Source: Uranotaenia lowii (taxonomy: Eukaryota > Arthropoda > Insecta > Diptera > Culicidae). From it: 64,000 nt of DNA. The notes under the pieces are model-generated. The model searched no databases and had not been told where the DNA came from. It worked only from the letters and a program-made list of their open reading frames with translations. Made by a program: the position numbers and the translations under genes. The DNA is taken from the NCBI RefSeq assembly GCF_029784155.1, contig NC_073691.1, positions 20,240,006 to 20,304,005 of the forward strand. The letters are read 5' to 3'. This document shows, one piece after another, positions 39,201 through 43,260 of this stretch. Position 1 is the first letter of the stretch. Every line of letters begins with the position of its first letter.

Positions 39201-39919
39201 GCTATGGTGCGGAGAGACCGATGGGGCAATGAATGTGTTTTCGCTGAAGAATGCTCACGTTTCTGGGCAGCATCACTTGACACACTTTCAAACGCCGCTC
39301 CCAACACGTGGCCTAACGGTCGCTTTGCTACACTCTTCGGATGACTTCATCTTTTCGTACGTAGCCCCTGGATGCATTCTGTATCAGTGGAAGTCATCTT
39401 CGAAACAGATTGAGAATCGTTTGGACTGCTCAAAGCTGGTTCCCTGTTCGGAAAGTTTAAAGAGCATTGCCATTGATGAACATCTAAGTCCCGGAAAGTG
39501 TCAGGTAGGCTTATTAAAACAACTCGAACAAGTCGAATATCAGGATTAATATTTTACTTTCGTTTTAGATCTCAGCCATGGCAGCGCTCAACAGCGAATT
39601 GTACATCGGCACCACCTGGGGTTGTATTATAATTGTAGAAAAGACTACTCTTCGACCGATAACCATATTCCGCCCGTACGAAGAAGACGTTCGGTGTATT
39701 GTCCCATTGTACGGGGGTCCACATCCGATGATCGTAACCATAGGTCGTGGCTATCGTTCGCTCATTGATCGTTACACCGATTTCACAACGGGACAGGTGA
39801 CCACGCCAGGTTCCTCGATTCCGTCACAGGACAAGCGCCTTAAGGAATCGCTGCTCAAAGATCGTTCGAATAACATGCATGCCCTGGTTTGGACAGCGGA
39901 ACATTGGACCCCCATTTAG
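3771..39919 (+). CDS. Lrrk: Leucine-rich repeat kinase (LRRK orthologue), ROCO family
   Basis: Twelve exons join with consistent phase: 3771-3827, 8989-9216, 9290-9455, 30991-31150, 31213-31494, 31713-32207, 32266-35208, 35282-35405, 35463-36620, 36685-37241, 38202-39504 and 39569-39919. They total 7,824 nt, about 2,607 residues. Domain order: ankyrin repeats (about 20-450), leucine-rich repeats (about 600-1050), ROC GTPase with P-loop GVQGIGKTS (about 1094), DFGG switch and THYD base motif, COR, Ser/Thr kinase (GRGAFGFVF about 1892, YRDLK about 2038, DYG about 2070, APE), then WD40-like repeats to the end. This is the single insect LRRK, a GTPase-regulated kinase that works on endolysosomal membranes and Rab traffic in known relatives. 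The weakest joint is exon 1 to exon 2, whose acceptor at 8988 has a poor pyrimidine tract. Introns 1 and 3 are swollen by satellites and retrotransposons. Confidence 0.88.
4300..6215 (+). repeat. Lrrk: Degenerate (ATTTTTC)n / (ATTTTTA)n heptamer satellite in Lrrk intron 1
   Basis: About 1.9 kb is made of 7-base units. ATTTTTC dominates, with long pure runs near 4780-4870 and 5780-5890, and a pure ATTTTTA block lies at about 6010-6110. Near-identical larger blocks recur about 300 bases apart (about 4660-4930 and 4965-5230), so units were also duplicated in groups. The plus-strand open frames here (runs of FSFFIFH) are products of the repeat and are not genes. Confidence 0.9.
6228..6520 (+). 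repeat. Lrrk: (ATTTTTG)n heptamer satellite in Lrrk intron 1
   Basis: The same 7-base frame continues but the variable base is now G, giving repeated GATTTTT units with some A and C variants. It grades into degenerate AT-rich sequence up to about 7060. The minus-strand Lys/Asn-rich open frame across it is a repeat artefact. Confidence 0.85.
7086..7379 (+). repeat. Lrrk: Pure (CAAATTT)n heptamer array in Lrrk intron 1
   Basis: About 42 almost perfect copies of the 7-mer CAAATTT lie in direct array. This is the most homogeneous block of the intron. Flanks on both sides are decayed versions of the same word. Confidence 0.92.
7793..8240 (+). repeat. Lrrk: 13-bp tandem repeat (CAGATTTCAGATT)n in Lrrk intron 1
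   Basis: About 34 copies of a 13-base unit, readable as a 6-mer CAGATT plus a 7-mer TCAGATT. Because 13 is not a multiple of three and no frame holds a stop, it yields a 149-codon open frame with a 13-residue peptide period (SDSDFRFRFQIQI). There is no reason to think this is translated. Confidence 0.92.
8245..8988 (+). other. Lrrk: Unique end of Lrrk intron 1, with one hairpin
   Basis: Non-repetitive intron sequence of higher complexity up to the exon 2 acceptor. A stem-like segment at about 8362-8467 has outer arms AAGTGTGA/TCACACTT and an inner perfect CGCAAAAT-ggt-ATTTTGCG. Open frames here lack coding features. An ATG at 8947 is in frame with exon 2 and could serve as a start if transcription began inside the intron. 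Confidence 0.4.
9600..11114 (-). pseudogene. Broken non-LTR retrotransposon reverse transcriptase (Jockey/CR1-like)
   Basis: Minus-strand pieces in shifted frames show reverse transcriptase landmarks: an upstream linker, the LKASFAPGPD segment, then HGFMPGRSVSTNL, DTKAAFDRIDH and SGVPLLFVLFFNDL, ending at YADD. At least two frame changes and stops break it, and both ends are missing: it stops just after YADD and has no endonuclease start. It is the oldest layer of the intron-3 nest, because the gypsy LTR at 11115 interrupts its 5' side. The clade call is tentative. Confidence 0.75.
11115..11219 (-). mobile_element. Short 3' LTR of the gypsy-type element
   Basis: On the minus strand this 105-bp block begins TGTGGTATCC and ends TTTCA (TG...CA), and follows a purine-rich tract. 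It contains a TATAAATAG box and, about ten bases further on, AATAAA, so promoter and poly(A) signal sit almost side by side. It lies about 80 bases beyond the end of the pol frame. No matching 5' LTR was found beyond 26619. Confidence 0.65.
11299..11588 (-). pseudogene. Gypsy-type pol, extreme C terminus (separated by the BEL insertion)
   Basis: Minus-strand frame with a chromodomain-like/GPY-type end and a charged tail closing on PPRRYID, a usual finish for Ty3/gypsy polyproteins. It continues the integrase seen at 19492-21131; the BEL element with its 5-bp target duplication (TACAG) sits exactly between the two parts. Confidence 0.75.
11589..12225 (+). repeat. 5' LTR of the BEL/Pao element
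   Basis: 637 bp, beginning TGTTCTG and ending AAACA, matching the copy at 18850-19486. It is expected to hold the element's promoter. Confidence 0.93.
12227..12244 (+). other. Primer-binding site of the BEL/Pao element
   Basis: TGGTCCTTCGAACCGGAT starts one base after the 5' LTR. The TGG start and this sequence type are usual for tRNA-primed BEL/Pao elements. Confidence 0.75.
12245..13235 (+). other. Untranslated leader of the BEL/Pao element
   Basis: About 1 kb between primer-binding site and gag-pol. It contains three spaced copies of a GGATCGGTGCAT word (about 12450-12600) but no supported gene. The final part before the start codon is AT-rich. Confidence 0.55.
13236..18548 (+). CDS. BEL/Pao gag-pol polyprotein
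   Basis: One uninterrupted frame of 1,770 codons; the first ATG (13236) was chosen over the upstream TTG. In order: a gag-like DUF1759 region; three CCHC-type knuckles (about 345-410; for example CRNCFRTSHMARDC); an aspartic protease with LLDSGSESNFM (about 480); reverse transcriptase with YMDD (about 887); the Pao-type RNase H region (DSTCVWRW); an integrase zinc finger (HRRLLH...CHTC); the integrase core with its DDE residues (GVDYFGP, FSDNGTNF, GGLWEAA); and a DUF5641 C terminus. This single-frame gag-pol layout is standard for the BEL clade. No env-like frame follows. All catalytic motifs are present, so it may still be active. Confidence 0.95.
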   Translation: MPTVKAVKDSKNPSLKYLIVKLKEIQSSFSDVWEFVETFQEDATHAQISVRLSAIDDLLERFGEVLIDIKSHEDFGADVELYDKERKELSDRYYFAKSFLMDKAKVRLEFSELDQSVRAGEPNNRSGFDHVRLPQIKLQSFNGNIDEWLGFRDLYLSLIHCKPDLPEVEKFHYLKGCLQGEPKSLIDPLQITRANYVVAWDILLKRYNNSKQLKKRQVQSLFKLSSVSKESVNDLLQLLEGFERIVNTLDQVLEAKDYKDLLLVNYLVSLLDPVTRRSWEEESASKEEDTLCDLTDFLHRRVRVLEALPPRLNDTKGVPPQMSAKQKVSVRTFHNNVNMNGFKCSACNGQHPLHQCQKFLKLSVSERDSVLRNHSLCRNCFRTSHMARDCQSKFSCRNCGGRHHTLVCFKSKNGEISESSRSGETNGTSKRGETSCQVSNTASSSCLTSGVGRKANCRVLLATAVVLLEDEMGNRYPARALLDSGSESNFMSERLSQRLKMSRKRVDVAILGIGRTSTRVKHKVQAVVRSRVNSYVKEMEFLVLPKVTVDLPTATVSTDEWSFPNGIELADPSFFESKVVDLVFGIESFFDFFETGKRISIGDQLPTLTESVFGWVVSGGLSQKTSARIACTVSTTESLDTLVARFWACEELGSENLYSREEKRCEEIFQKTVQRDGDGRYTVSLPKNEEVFPNLGDSREIALRRLGATERRLARSPELRELYTKFMDEYIQLGHMREVNETSDTKRCFLPHHPVEKESSTTTKLRVVFDASCKTTTGISLNDGLLTGPVIQDDLRAIILRCRMCQIMVVADVEKMFRQINVAKEDRPLQSILWRNSPSEPVKTFELNTVTYGTKPAPFLATRTLKQLALDEAERYPLASRVFSEDTYMDDVVSGADDANAALKLRIQLDKAAKAGGFRLRKFASNCAEVLQGLSQDSVAIEESSDGSEKDPSMKILGLTWLPKSDVFKYNFNIPEIPKSSVLTKRKVLSVLATLFDPLGLLGAAITTAKIFMQQLWTLRNSDDQRLDWDQPLPPTVGEDWLKYYEQLVSLNNIRIKRCNIIPGAIYKEIHCFSDASEKAYGGCVYLKSVNPNGEVEICLLSAKSRVSPLASQSIPRLELCGALLTAELFKFVQDSMKFECPVYFWTDSTCVWRWLQAVPSTWTTYVANRVAKIQNLTEGCEWRHVPGVHNPSDLISRGISPAEIGHSRLWWEGPSWLALERENWPELPDNHLTEIGEEERRRTTVTVLATNTSKHESDFNCWYFSLYSDYTKMVRCTAYLLRFMKLLRSKRQVKFQPFLQTAEMDEAERVLAMCVQKECFAEELKALSKGDFVSRQSKLRWFNPKLSPDGLLRIGGRLSNSTESEAAKHPIVLPARHDLTRLILEHFHRRLLHAGPQLLLATVRLKFWPLGGRSVARQVIQKCHTCFKARPTPIQQFMAELPASRVTVSRAFSKTGVDYFGPIYIRPAPRRPVVKAYVAIFVCMSTKAVHLELVSDLSTERFVQALRRFVGRRGKCSEIFSDNGTNFVGARNQMSELLSLMKSQNHREKVYKECGSDGIKWHFNPPSAPHFGGLWEAAVRSAKKHILRVIGENPVSTEDFTTLLVQVEACLNSRPITPLSNDPNDLEPLTPGHFIIGESLQSMPDKTYEQTPDNRLNQMQLMQKNVHLIWNRWRREYLCLLQARTKRWKPSVSVDIGSLVIIKDENVPPCRWKMGRVVELHPGQDGITRVVTLKTESGLKKRPVEKLCLLPMSDCNENTDQNASEKDTE
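18549..18849 (+). other. 3' untranslated part and polypurine tract of the BEL/Pao element
   Basis: The first half is a run of degenerate TCAGA/GTCAG words directly after the stop codon. The last bases (GGGTGGGTGAGGA, about 18837-18849) are the polypurine tract next to the 3' LTR. Confidence 0.7.
18850..19486 (+). repeat. 3' LTR of the BEL/Pao element
   Basis: 637-bp direct copy of 11589-12225, followed by the TACAG target duplication. Confidence 0.93.
19492..21131 (-). pseudogene. Gypsy-type pol: RNase H and integrase, broken
   Basis: Reading right to left on the minus strand: an RNase H domain (YSDASRWG, RSDSEAL), a zinc finger with the HxxH...CPEC pattern (HQNHPGMSS to CPECQ), an integrase core (SIDFSSAS, ADNGPPF, NPTENGLVERS) and the GDTVLVSQQKRD tail. 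A frameshift near 19960-19975 interrupts it inside the core. It is cut at 19487 by the BEL element and at 21132-21143 by the LINE. Gag, protease and most of the reverse transcriptase are missing. It belongs to the same element as 11115-11588 and the scrap at 26619-26660. Confidence 0.85.
21132..21143. repeat. 12-bp target-site duplication of the LINE, 3' side
   Basis: TCAGAAGGGGCC lies directly beside the poly(T) tract and recurs at 26607-26618, directly beside the other end of the element. Confidence 0.85.
21385..25050 (-). CDS. LINE ORF2: endonuclease, reverse transcriptase, RNase H
   Basis: 1,221 codons without a break, ATG start. N-terminal APE-type endonuclease (LQWNILGLNS, LLGDFNAHSTEWGG, GGSDHFPI), reverse transcriptase from about residue 480 (YRPITLIDCSGKIMERLV, GVPQGSVISP, YADD near 683), an RNase H domain (FTDGSKTADGKVGCGIH near 967, ESADRLAS), and a C-terminal CCHC-like finger (CPCC...H...C near 1163). 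An RNase H in ORF2 points to the I/LOA/R1 group and excludes plain Jockey. It starts 126 bases after the ORF1 stop. All catalytic motifs are intact. Confidence 0.93.
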   Translation of the reverse strand: MNTISRHSPTNKTTTNFALQWNILGLNSRLPEIQLLVSKHSPIVIAIQETLVPHSTTQCNIIKGYQFLSHKNPSNPYSRGVGLGIKNGVPYSPIPIHSTLDAICVRLEAPIKISVLSIYASPSLSFEDYAKGFEDLIPQIPTPIFLLGDFNAHSTEWGGVSTNRKGDFISDFAQTNFLTILNDGSSTRLCPRTGNTSAIDLSLVSWSLGPKFHWRSLEDNGGSDHFPILINIHHPTPIAATRPRWKYQEANWTDYQYHVDHLLSLNDSISIQQFNEILLEAGSNYIPRTSGKPGKTSVPWWGPEVKDAIKKRRKALRLLRRLPNDHPNKEAALIAFKNARSSAKTAVRSAKNNSWLEFTEQINPNTPSKLLWNKIKILNGEPRKNQFHLLLNRHYTNDPSLLAEAFCQHFSSINATPPSNTIPDLTPLSHPPFPPTQPSPIDLPYNSDFSLDELNCALQKVKGVSSGLDDIGYPFLKNLSLSAKTTFLKIINQIWENGSIPNIWKRGLVIPIPKPQKDPNNIDSYRPITLIDCSGKIMERLVNHRLNSVLDKYHLLDDRQYAFRAGRSSDDYFCQLESILDNALDRNLHIELLSLDLSKAFDRVDQGTILNSLREWGISGRLYQYIQSFLSNRTIQVLVNATVSNPKPVSTGVPQGSVISPTLFLIAINTIFKIIPINTKILIYADDILLASSSVYARLARNRLQITLDRVASWAPTVGFQFSPDKSKLLHLGPNRKKLRKLPPIKIYSQTIPLVHSTRLLGIWIDDRLSFRTHLEQVRKNTKNKINILNILSKTPSLANRDSLLRFVHGWLLPSILYGLGFVSKCGPRLYQKLEPLYNRCIRTVGSAFITSPIVSIMAESGQLPFTYLVAKHLASKSLRWLAIGGNRDSPLVNRTEALVQELTYTSLPTICPRRETAFRYWTEKVPSIDLSLSQKIKAGQHPHTVLPHYYDLIDKKYKNTQHIFTDGSKTADGKVGCGIHDPPNPRSIVLPPQCSVFSAEAYALLDALLNIECESTPTIFSDSLSVLKSVSAGNIKHPWVSSITYEALNRRATLVWIPGHTGIPGNESADRLASAGTDLDPLQIAIPQQDAYRDTVKNISISWEGKWAANLDAKLREVKNIPLKWVDRKSPKERIALTRLRIGHTRLTQSYLLDREPPPVCPCCDCVISIKHILVNCPIYDEQRKLSQLANNLRQILSNCPDEEQKLLDFLKITNLLPQI
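25177..26433 (-). CDS. LINE ORF1: nucleic-acid-binding gag-like protein
   Basis: 418 codons. A central region resembling the RRM-type domain of LINE ORF1 proteins precedes three zinc knuckles (CLQCGKFGHTKKYC, CLICGDNEIHPNC, CVNCQNAHPSNSRSC). The C-terminal third is rich in Ser, Gln and Lys and looks disordered. The start codon follows a short leader that begins at the target duplication. This is the protein that packages LINE RNA in such elements. Confidence 0.9.
   Translation of the reverse strand: MGENSPPWGRAPIPSSSNQRRIPEWMDPSGEHGEMQFLLLKPTPPNKIPTYPFIISKTIELAAGQIAGGHPCDKGQAYLLKVRSPKQVEKLLAVNQLIDSTPISITVHPSLNTCKCVVTCPEAAGATNEQLAEDLASQGVTNVYRFINKTDGKETPTNTFVLTIRGTTVPTHIRFGFLQARTRPYYPRPMTCLQCGKFGHTKKYCKNELICLICGDNEIHPNCKLPSNCVNCQNAHPSNSRSCPVFKTEQEIIKIRTDLGISHAEAIKEHRNRQNRNTSIQQRLILASTSSSTESKDQEIAELRRQVVFLTAQIATFSQQAKEMEQDDDTLNNSESDSSTDSNKSTVSKTSIAKRFWKTSSDDSPTGTSSKPQEPKKKRKRRPETNSQPNQNSTARTPATTHNLPPRQQGKPNITNQT
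26607..26618. repeat. 12-bp target-site duplication of the LINE, 5' side
   Basis: TCAGAAGGGGCC, the same as 21132-21143. It fixes the 5' end of the LINE and shows that it is not 5'-truncated to within the reading frames. Confidence 0.85.
26619..26662 (-). pseudogene. Scrap of gypsy pol beyond the LINE insertion
   Basis: On the minus strand the bases next to the target duplication read AFRSLLTASSG, which fits the end of a gypsy reverse transcriptase just before RNase H. A stop follows within about 45 bases, where different sequence begins. Confidence 0.45.
26663..26812 (+). mobile_element. Possible solo LTR
   Basis: A purine tract (AAGGAGGAG) is followed by TGTTAAGATTCG and about 150 bases later by CTGACA, with AATAAA inside. 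This has the form of an LTR (TG...CA), but no second copy lies in the window, so it remains a guess. It would explain why the gypsy element is cut off here. Confidence 0.3.
26813..27948 (+). other. Lrrk: Lrrk intron 3 / possible internal promoter and 5' UTR
   Basis: Unique sequence without repeats or a supported reading frame. The part from about 27440 to 27948 lies directly upstream of a good first coding exon, so it could hold an internal Lrrk promoter and leader. No clear core promoter element was assigned. Confidence 0.35.
27949..28051 (+). CDS. Lrrk: Candidate alternative first coding exon of Lrrk
   Basis: An ATG with A at -3 (CCGAAAATGTCC) and an in-frame TAA 15 bases upstream opens a 34-codon frame beginning MSWNFREIPK, with a complex, protein-like composition. 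It ends at CCAG|GTAGGT, a strong donor, in phase 1. Lrrk exon 4 (30991) is the next plus-strand exon and needs exactly phase 1, as supplied also by exon 3; the joined codon would be GAC in both cases. The product would be an LRRK that lacks the first ankyrin exons and carries a different short N terminus. It could instead be the start of an unseen gene, but no other compatible acceptor was noticed in the 2.9 kb between. Confidence 0.55.
28052..30030 (+). other. Lrrk: Lrrk intron sequence, no gene seen
   Basis: Mostly unique sequence with a few homopolymer runs (for example a T run near 29657-29669). Short open frames on both strands show no family resemblance. Confidence 0.4.
30037..30322. 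repeat. Fold-back of repeated CCCAGAATG words
   Basis: The left half has five or more copies of a CCCAGAATG(A/C)ACCATTT-like word; from about 30200 the same word runs in reverse complement (AAATGGTTCATTCTGGG, AAATGGTGCATTCTGGG). The whole forms a large imperfect hairpin around 30185-30200. Probably a decayed mobile element in intron 3. No reading frame is supported. Confidence 0.65.
30323..30990 (+). other. Lrrk: End of Lrrk intron 3
   Basis: AT-rich, no gene seen. It finishes with a good polypyrimidine tract and acceptor (TTTTCTTTTTTAG) before exon 4. Confidence 0.5.
32266..35208 (+). CDS. Lrrk: Lrrk exon 7: LRR, ROC GTPase and start of COR
   Basis: This 2.9-kb exon is the core of the gene. 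It starts with the last ankyrin-like helices and an extracellular-style spacer, then shows about a dozen leucine-rich repeats with LxxLxLxxN spacing (for example LTRIDISHNCL and LTILDVSNNKL). The ROC domain follows with a P-loop (GVQGIGKTS), a WDFGGQKEYY switch and a VGTHYDA guanine-specificity motif, all in the form expected of an active GTPase. The exon ends in the first part of COR. The reading frame is intact throughout, so the gene looks functional despite the repeat load in its introns. Confidence 0.9.
36685..39919 (+). CDS. Lrrk: Lrrk exons 10-12: kinase and WD40 domains
   Basis: Exon 10 carries the N lobe with the Gly-rich loop, the AMKML lysine and the catalytic YRDLKAEN loop. Exon 11 opens with the activation segment, whose metal-binding motif is DYG rather than DFG, as in human LRRK2, and continues through APE and the C lobe. 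A run of WD40-like blades follows (VWVGDAEGNIYAF, VAAGLENGRLFLI, LYIGTTWGCIIIVE). The intron at 37242-38201 cuts the kinase between the catalytic loop and DYG and is filled by a minisatellite. The stop is TAG at 39917-39919; only 18 in-frame codons follow before the next stop, so there is no readthrough signal here. Confidence 0.88.
37261..38130 (+). repeat. Lrrk: About 20-bp minisatellite filling the Lrrk kinase intron
   Basis: About 40 diverged copies of a unit close to GGCCCAAAGACCTTCCTCA. Unit length drifts around 18-22 bases and copies differ at many sites, so the array is old. It takes up nearly the whole intron between the catalytic loop and the DYG exon, leaving only short normal splice-site regions at each end. 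Confidence 0.9.
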
Positions 39920-40185
39920 AGGGTGAGACTCGGCGCCATTTTTAACTACTACCTAGCCGTTTCCATTTTTCTGTGATTTTCAAGCGAACAAAATGAAATA
40001 GCTTTTAAAAGAGAGCACCTTGCCAGTGATGTTTCCAGTGTTAAAAGACAAATTTTCAACCTAAATTATTATAAAGAATGTTTTCGACTGTGGATAAATC
40101 TTGTTGTGAGATTAAGCTTAAACTACGATAGGTTTTAGTGCTATAAGACAAAATACCGTACGTTGAGATCCAGAAAAAATCGTTA
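39920..40185 (+). other. Lrrk: Lrrk 3' UTR and gap between convergent genes
   Basis: Only about 265 bases separate the Lrrk stop from the gankyrin stop on the other strand. No AATAAA was found for Lrrk here, so its transcript may use a variant signal or run into the antisense gene. Confidence 0.45.
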
Positions 40186-40191
40186 TTTATT
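40186..40191 (-). terminator. PSMD10: Poly(A) signal AATAAA overlapping the gankyrin stop codon
   Basis: The minus-strand end reads GGTGATGAATAAATAACG, so the TAA stop lies inside AATAAA. If used, the 3' UTR would be only about 15-30 bases. Confidence 0.5.
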
Positions 40192-40988
40192 CATCACCAA
40201 TTCCGAGCTTTGTCTTGAGATTTCTTCGAAGTCCAGGTTTTGCCAAATCAAGAGGAGTCTTTTTCTCTTTGTTCTGAACATGAATCGAGGCTCCATGTTC
40301 CACCAGCAGTAGGGCGCAGCTGTTCTGTTCATCCTCACATGCCAGATGCAGCGGAGTGTTGCCTTCGGCATTTTGAACATCTGCCTTGGCAGAATGCTCA
40401 AGGAGGTATTTGAGAATTTCCGTTCGCCCTTGGGAAGCAACTCGGTGAAGAGCTGTGTCATGCCGATTATCGGTCACGTTGACGTCAGCCCCTTCGTCCA
40501 GAAGAAACTTGGCAATCTAAGAAAAAAGAGATAATTGAAAAAAAAGGACATCATTTCTTAAAAAATGCCTCTACCTCAAAATGCCCCTTAGAACAAGCGT
40601 ACTGTAACGCCGAATGTCCCTGCAGGTTCCGGTGGTTGATCACAGCTCCTTGTCCGACCAGCAATCGTACCGTGCTAAGATGCCCCCCAAGGGCAGCCAA
40701 AATAAGCGGATTGGCACCGGTATCGTCATGCGTTTCCAGCTGTTGCGGAGCCTTTTTCAGAAGCTCTTCGACCATCAATTCTCGTCCCCGAAGGGCGGCC
40801 CAGTGAAGAAGGTAACGATCGTTCTAAAAAACACGAATTTCAAATTATTAAATCTACCTCTTTTCCCACTATCCAAGCCAACAAACCGAATCCTTTTTGG
40901 TGATGAGCTCCGGTTTGGAGGAAATCATTTCCTCCAACACGTGGTAGTCCTGCTGAGCCAGGTCGTACAGGGGTATGTCCTTTTCCAT
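40187..40988 (-). CDS. PSMD10: Gankyrin / 26S proteasome assembly chaperone, PSMD10 orthologue
   Basis: Three minus-strand exons, 40887-40988, 40575-40823 and 40187-40516, join in phase 0 and encode 226 residues, the same length as human gankyrin. The protein is almost entirely ankyrin repeats (ALHRVASQGRTEILKYLL, EGNTPLHLACEDEQNS, KKTPLDLAKPGL). The last two repeats match the PSMD10 pattern NIQDTEGNTPLHLAC...ENKEEKTPLQVAKGGL closely as recalled. Gankyrin binds the Rpt3 ATPase during assembly of the proteasome base. The gene is convergent with Lrrk; both are ankyrin proteins, but the sequences do not look like recent duplicates. Introns are 63 and 58 bases. Confidence 0.9.
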
Positions 40989-41542
40989 TTTGTAACCAAT
41001 TTTAAGGCAAAACAACCTACAATATTGTGAAAATTTGGTTGAAATCAAGAAAACTTATCCTGCACGAAACGAAAATCGCCGGCCGATGGAATGAGTCGTC
41101 AAATTTGAACTTTTGAGTGGTTTTTTGTTTGGGGAGAGTGAGTGTCACGATTTCGGGAGAGAAAACGGGCAGCTGATTTAGCCGAGACAAAAACCACGAG
41201 GTGAAAAACTGTCATCAATGGTAAGTGAACCTTTGTTTTATTTAAAAAAATGTTTTTTTTTTTTAATTTAAAAAACGTTAACAATTATTGTTTAAAAATT
41301 ATTTATAAAAAAATCTCTATTCTGTTCAAAAATACACAAATTAACATTATTCAGCATATCGACGCACATTAAATTGCTCCTATGTCTCTAAAATGTCCTG
41401 ATTTTTATAAAAACTTCTCAAATGTTATCGAATTTGTAGTTAAACTTTGATAAAGTCAAATTAATAGGTAATATAATAGTTAAACCCATTTAACAGATGA
41501 TAATTTTCGGTCCAGATGATATTTAAATGTGTTTTTTATATG
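40989..41542. other. Gankyrin 5' flank and AT-rich intergenic DNA
   Basis: The first 200 bases (to about 41190) are less AT-rich and probably hold the gankyrin promoter and 5' UTR. The rest is AT-rich with no supported feature. Confidence 0.4.
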
Positions 41543-41544
41543 AA

Positions 41545-41565
41545 CTGCAGGCCGGCCAAGAAGTT
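41545..41565. repeat. 21-bp target-site duplication, left copy
   Basis: CTGCAGGCCGGCCAAGAAGT plus one T recurs without mismatch at 43179-43199, immediately after a poly(A) tract. Confidence 0.85.
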
Positions 41566-43178
41566 CCGTGGGCATGGTAAGAGGCTCATTTATATCACTC
41601 TGATATAAATGGGTATGCCTTGTCGCGCAAGATCTTAAAATATCGAATAGTGTAAATATCACACCAGATCTTGCGAGCACGAACGGATCACTGATGAACA
41701 CCAGTGAAACGGAACCTACGTGTTGGCCCCACGGCTTTAAACTAACGTCTTACCAGTGTTCAATATGGTCCGATCAGTATTGATTATTTGACCTGATATA
41801 ATTATTCATACAATTTGTTCAATAAAGTTTTATATTTCAGGTCCTTTTTTAAGAAGTCCAGATGTGTCCCCGTACCCTAGGCTTCAAGGAGTCACGGATT
41901 AATAACTCAATGTGTTACTAGGCAAGGTAAAGGTAGTAGTATTCGCGTCCCCAATGCTCTAGTAAGTGTGCATTTGCGGTTTATGAATTTCGAAGGCTTA
42001 TTCTTAAATCAAGCATTTTACAAGAACTAGAGGCTCATTGGATCAGAATGCTTTTTGGACAGTTTCCTGTTAATAATAATTCTTTCTCAGTTTCAACGTT
42101 TTTTGCAAGATTTGCCTATTGCTCGGTTAGGTTTGAAATTCAATTAAGGAAGTCGAAGAAAGACGGTACGATTTGGAAAAACAGTAATAAAAAGGTAGTC
42201 CAGGAAAATAATATCGGGAATCAAAAATAGAAATGTAATTTATTTCAATTGAAACAGATTGAGGAAAGTTGCTCTGAGAAATTGTTCAGAGTTAGCGATG
42301 AGGCTTTAGAAGAACAGCATTGTCATTAGTAGTATGGTCCTGTTCGGTTATTAATCAGTTTATTTTTTATTCTTTGTGTAACGTAGAATTTTTACAAGTG
42401 CTGCCAGTGATAAACACCTTTCAATGGAGATTCGGTTTTATGGTATCCAAGTTGTTAATATAATTACATATTTGGAAATATCTTTTATTAGCCAATCTAT
42501 GCTAATCTCTAGCGAAAACAATCATAGGCTCAAAGTTCTTGAATCGAGTAAGGTTAGGTGACAGGTAGGGTCCAACATAATACTATTCACTGTGACAACA
42601 AACCTCAGCCCTACAGTGGCTACTATTTGTTGCTCACTCCACACAACACAATACTACTCACTGTGACAACAAACCTCAGCCCTACAAAGGCTACTATTTG
42701 TTGTTCACATAACACAATGCTATTCATTGTGACAACAAACCTCAGCCCTACAAAGGCTACTATTTGTTGCTCACTTCACATGACACAATACTACTCACTG
42801 TGAAAACAAAACTCGGCCTTACAAAGGCTCACTTCACACGACACAATAATACTATCACGACAAACCTCAGCCCTCTAAAGCTACTATTTGTTGCTCACTT
42901 CACATGACACAGTGTTACACATTATTCAACCGATATAAAATACCCTCGCTCGCAATACAGCTCATTGGCAAGCCCAGCCCTGGTTCGCCAGGGTTTGACT
43001 TGTCAGAGAGCAACCGGAGTTTAAATGAGACACATTCTTAATCCGCCCGGTGTATTGCGGTCTCCTCCCAATCCTTCCCATTTCATTTACCTAGCTTTCC
43101 CCCGCGGTGAAAAATTTTGGCCTCAAAAGGGCCGTGTGATTTCTCATAAAGCTGCCGCATGAAAAAAAAAAAAAAAAA
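41566..43178 (+). mobile_element. Non-coding 1.6-kb poly(A) retro-insertion
   Basis: The segment between the 21-bp duplications ends in 17-18 A residues, the marks of LINE-machinery insertion. It has no coding frame. Its 5' end is highly structured: CATTTATATCA-CTC-TGATATAAATG at about 41586-41610 and CGCAAGATCT/AGATCTTGCG just after. A tandem array lies at 42573-42915. The source is not recognised; it could be a long SINE-like element, a 5'-truncated LINE tail or a retrocopied non-coding RNA. Confidence 0.8.
42573..42915 (+). repeat. Tandem array of 66-71 bp palindrome-rich units
   Basis: About five units of the form CACTGTGACAACAAACCTCAGCCCTACAaaGGCTACTATTTGTTGCTCA, the last two decayed. 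Each unit is itself a near palindrome: CAACAAA...GCC...GGC...TTTGTTG. The plus-strand open frame across it is a repeat effect. Confidence 0.85.
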
Positions 43179-43199
43179 CTGCAGGCCGGCCAAGAAGTT
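43179..43199. repeat. 21-bp target-site duplication, right copy
   Basis: Matches 41545-41565 exactly and follows the A tract. The bases next to it (43209-43260) contain a 15-bp inverted repeat with one mismatch (GCATAAATTAAGGCG ... CGCCTTTATTTATGC). Confidence 0.85.
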
Positions 43200-43260
43200 G
43201 CGTACTTCTTTAGCATAAATTAAGGCGTTTACAGCACCTGTACTGCGCCTTTATTTATGC

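Noticed and set aside
42558..42803. 81-codon open frame
   Set aside because: Lies in the tandem palindromic array of a retro-insertion.
42573..42915. CRISPR-like array
   Set aside because: The units are contiguous tandem copies without distinct spacers, in a eukaryotic genome.
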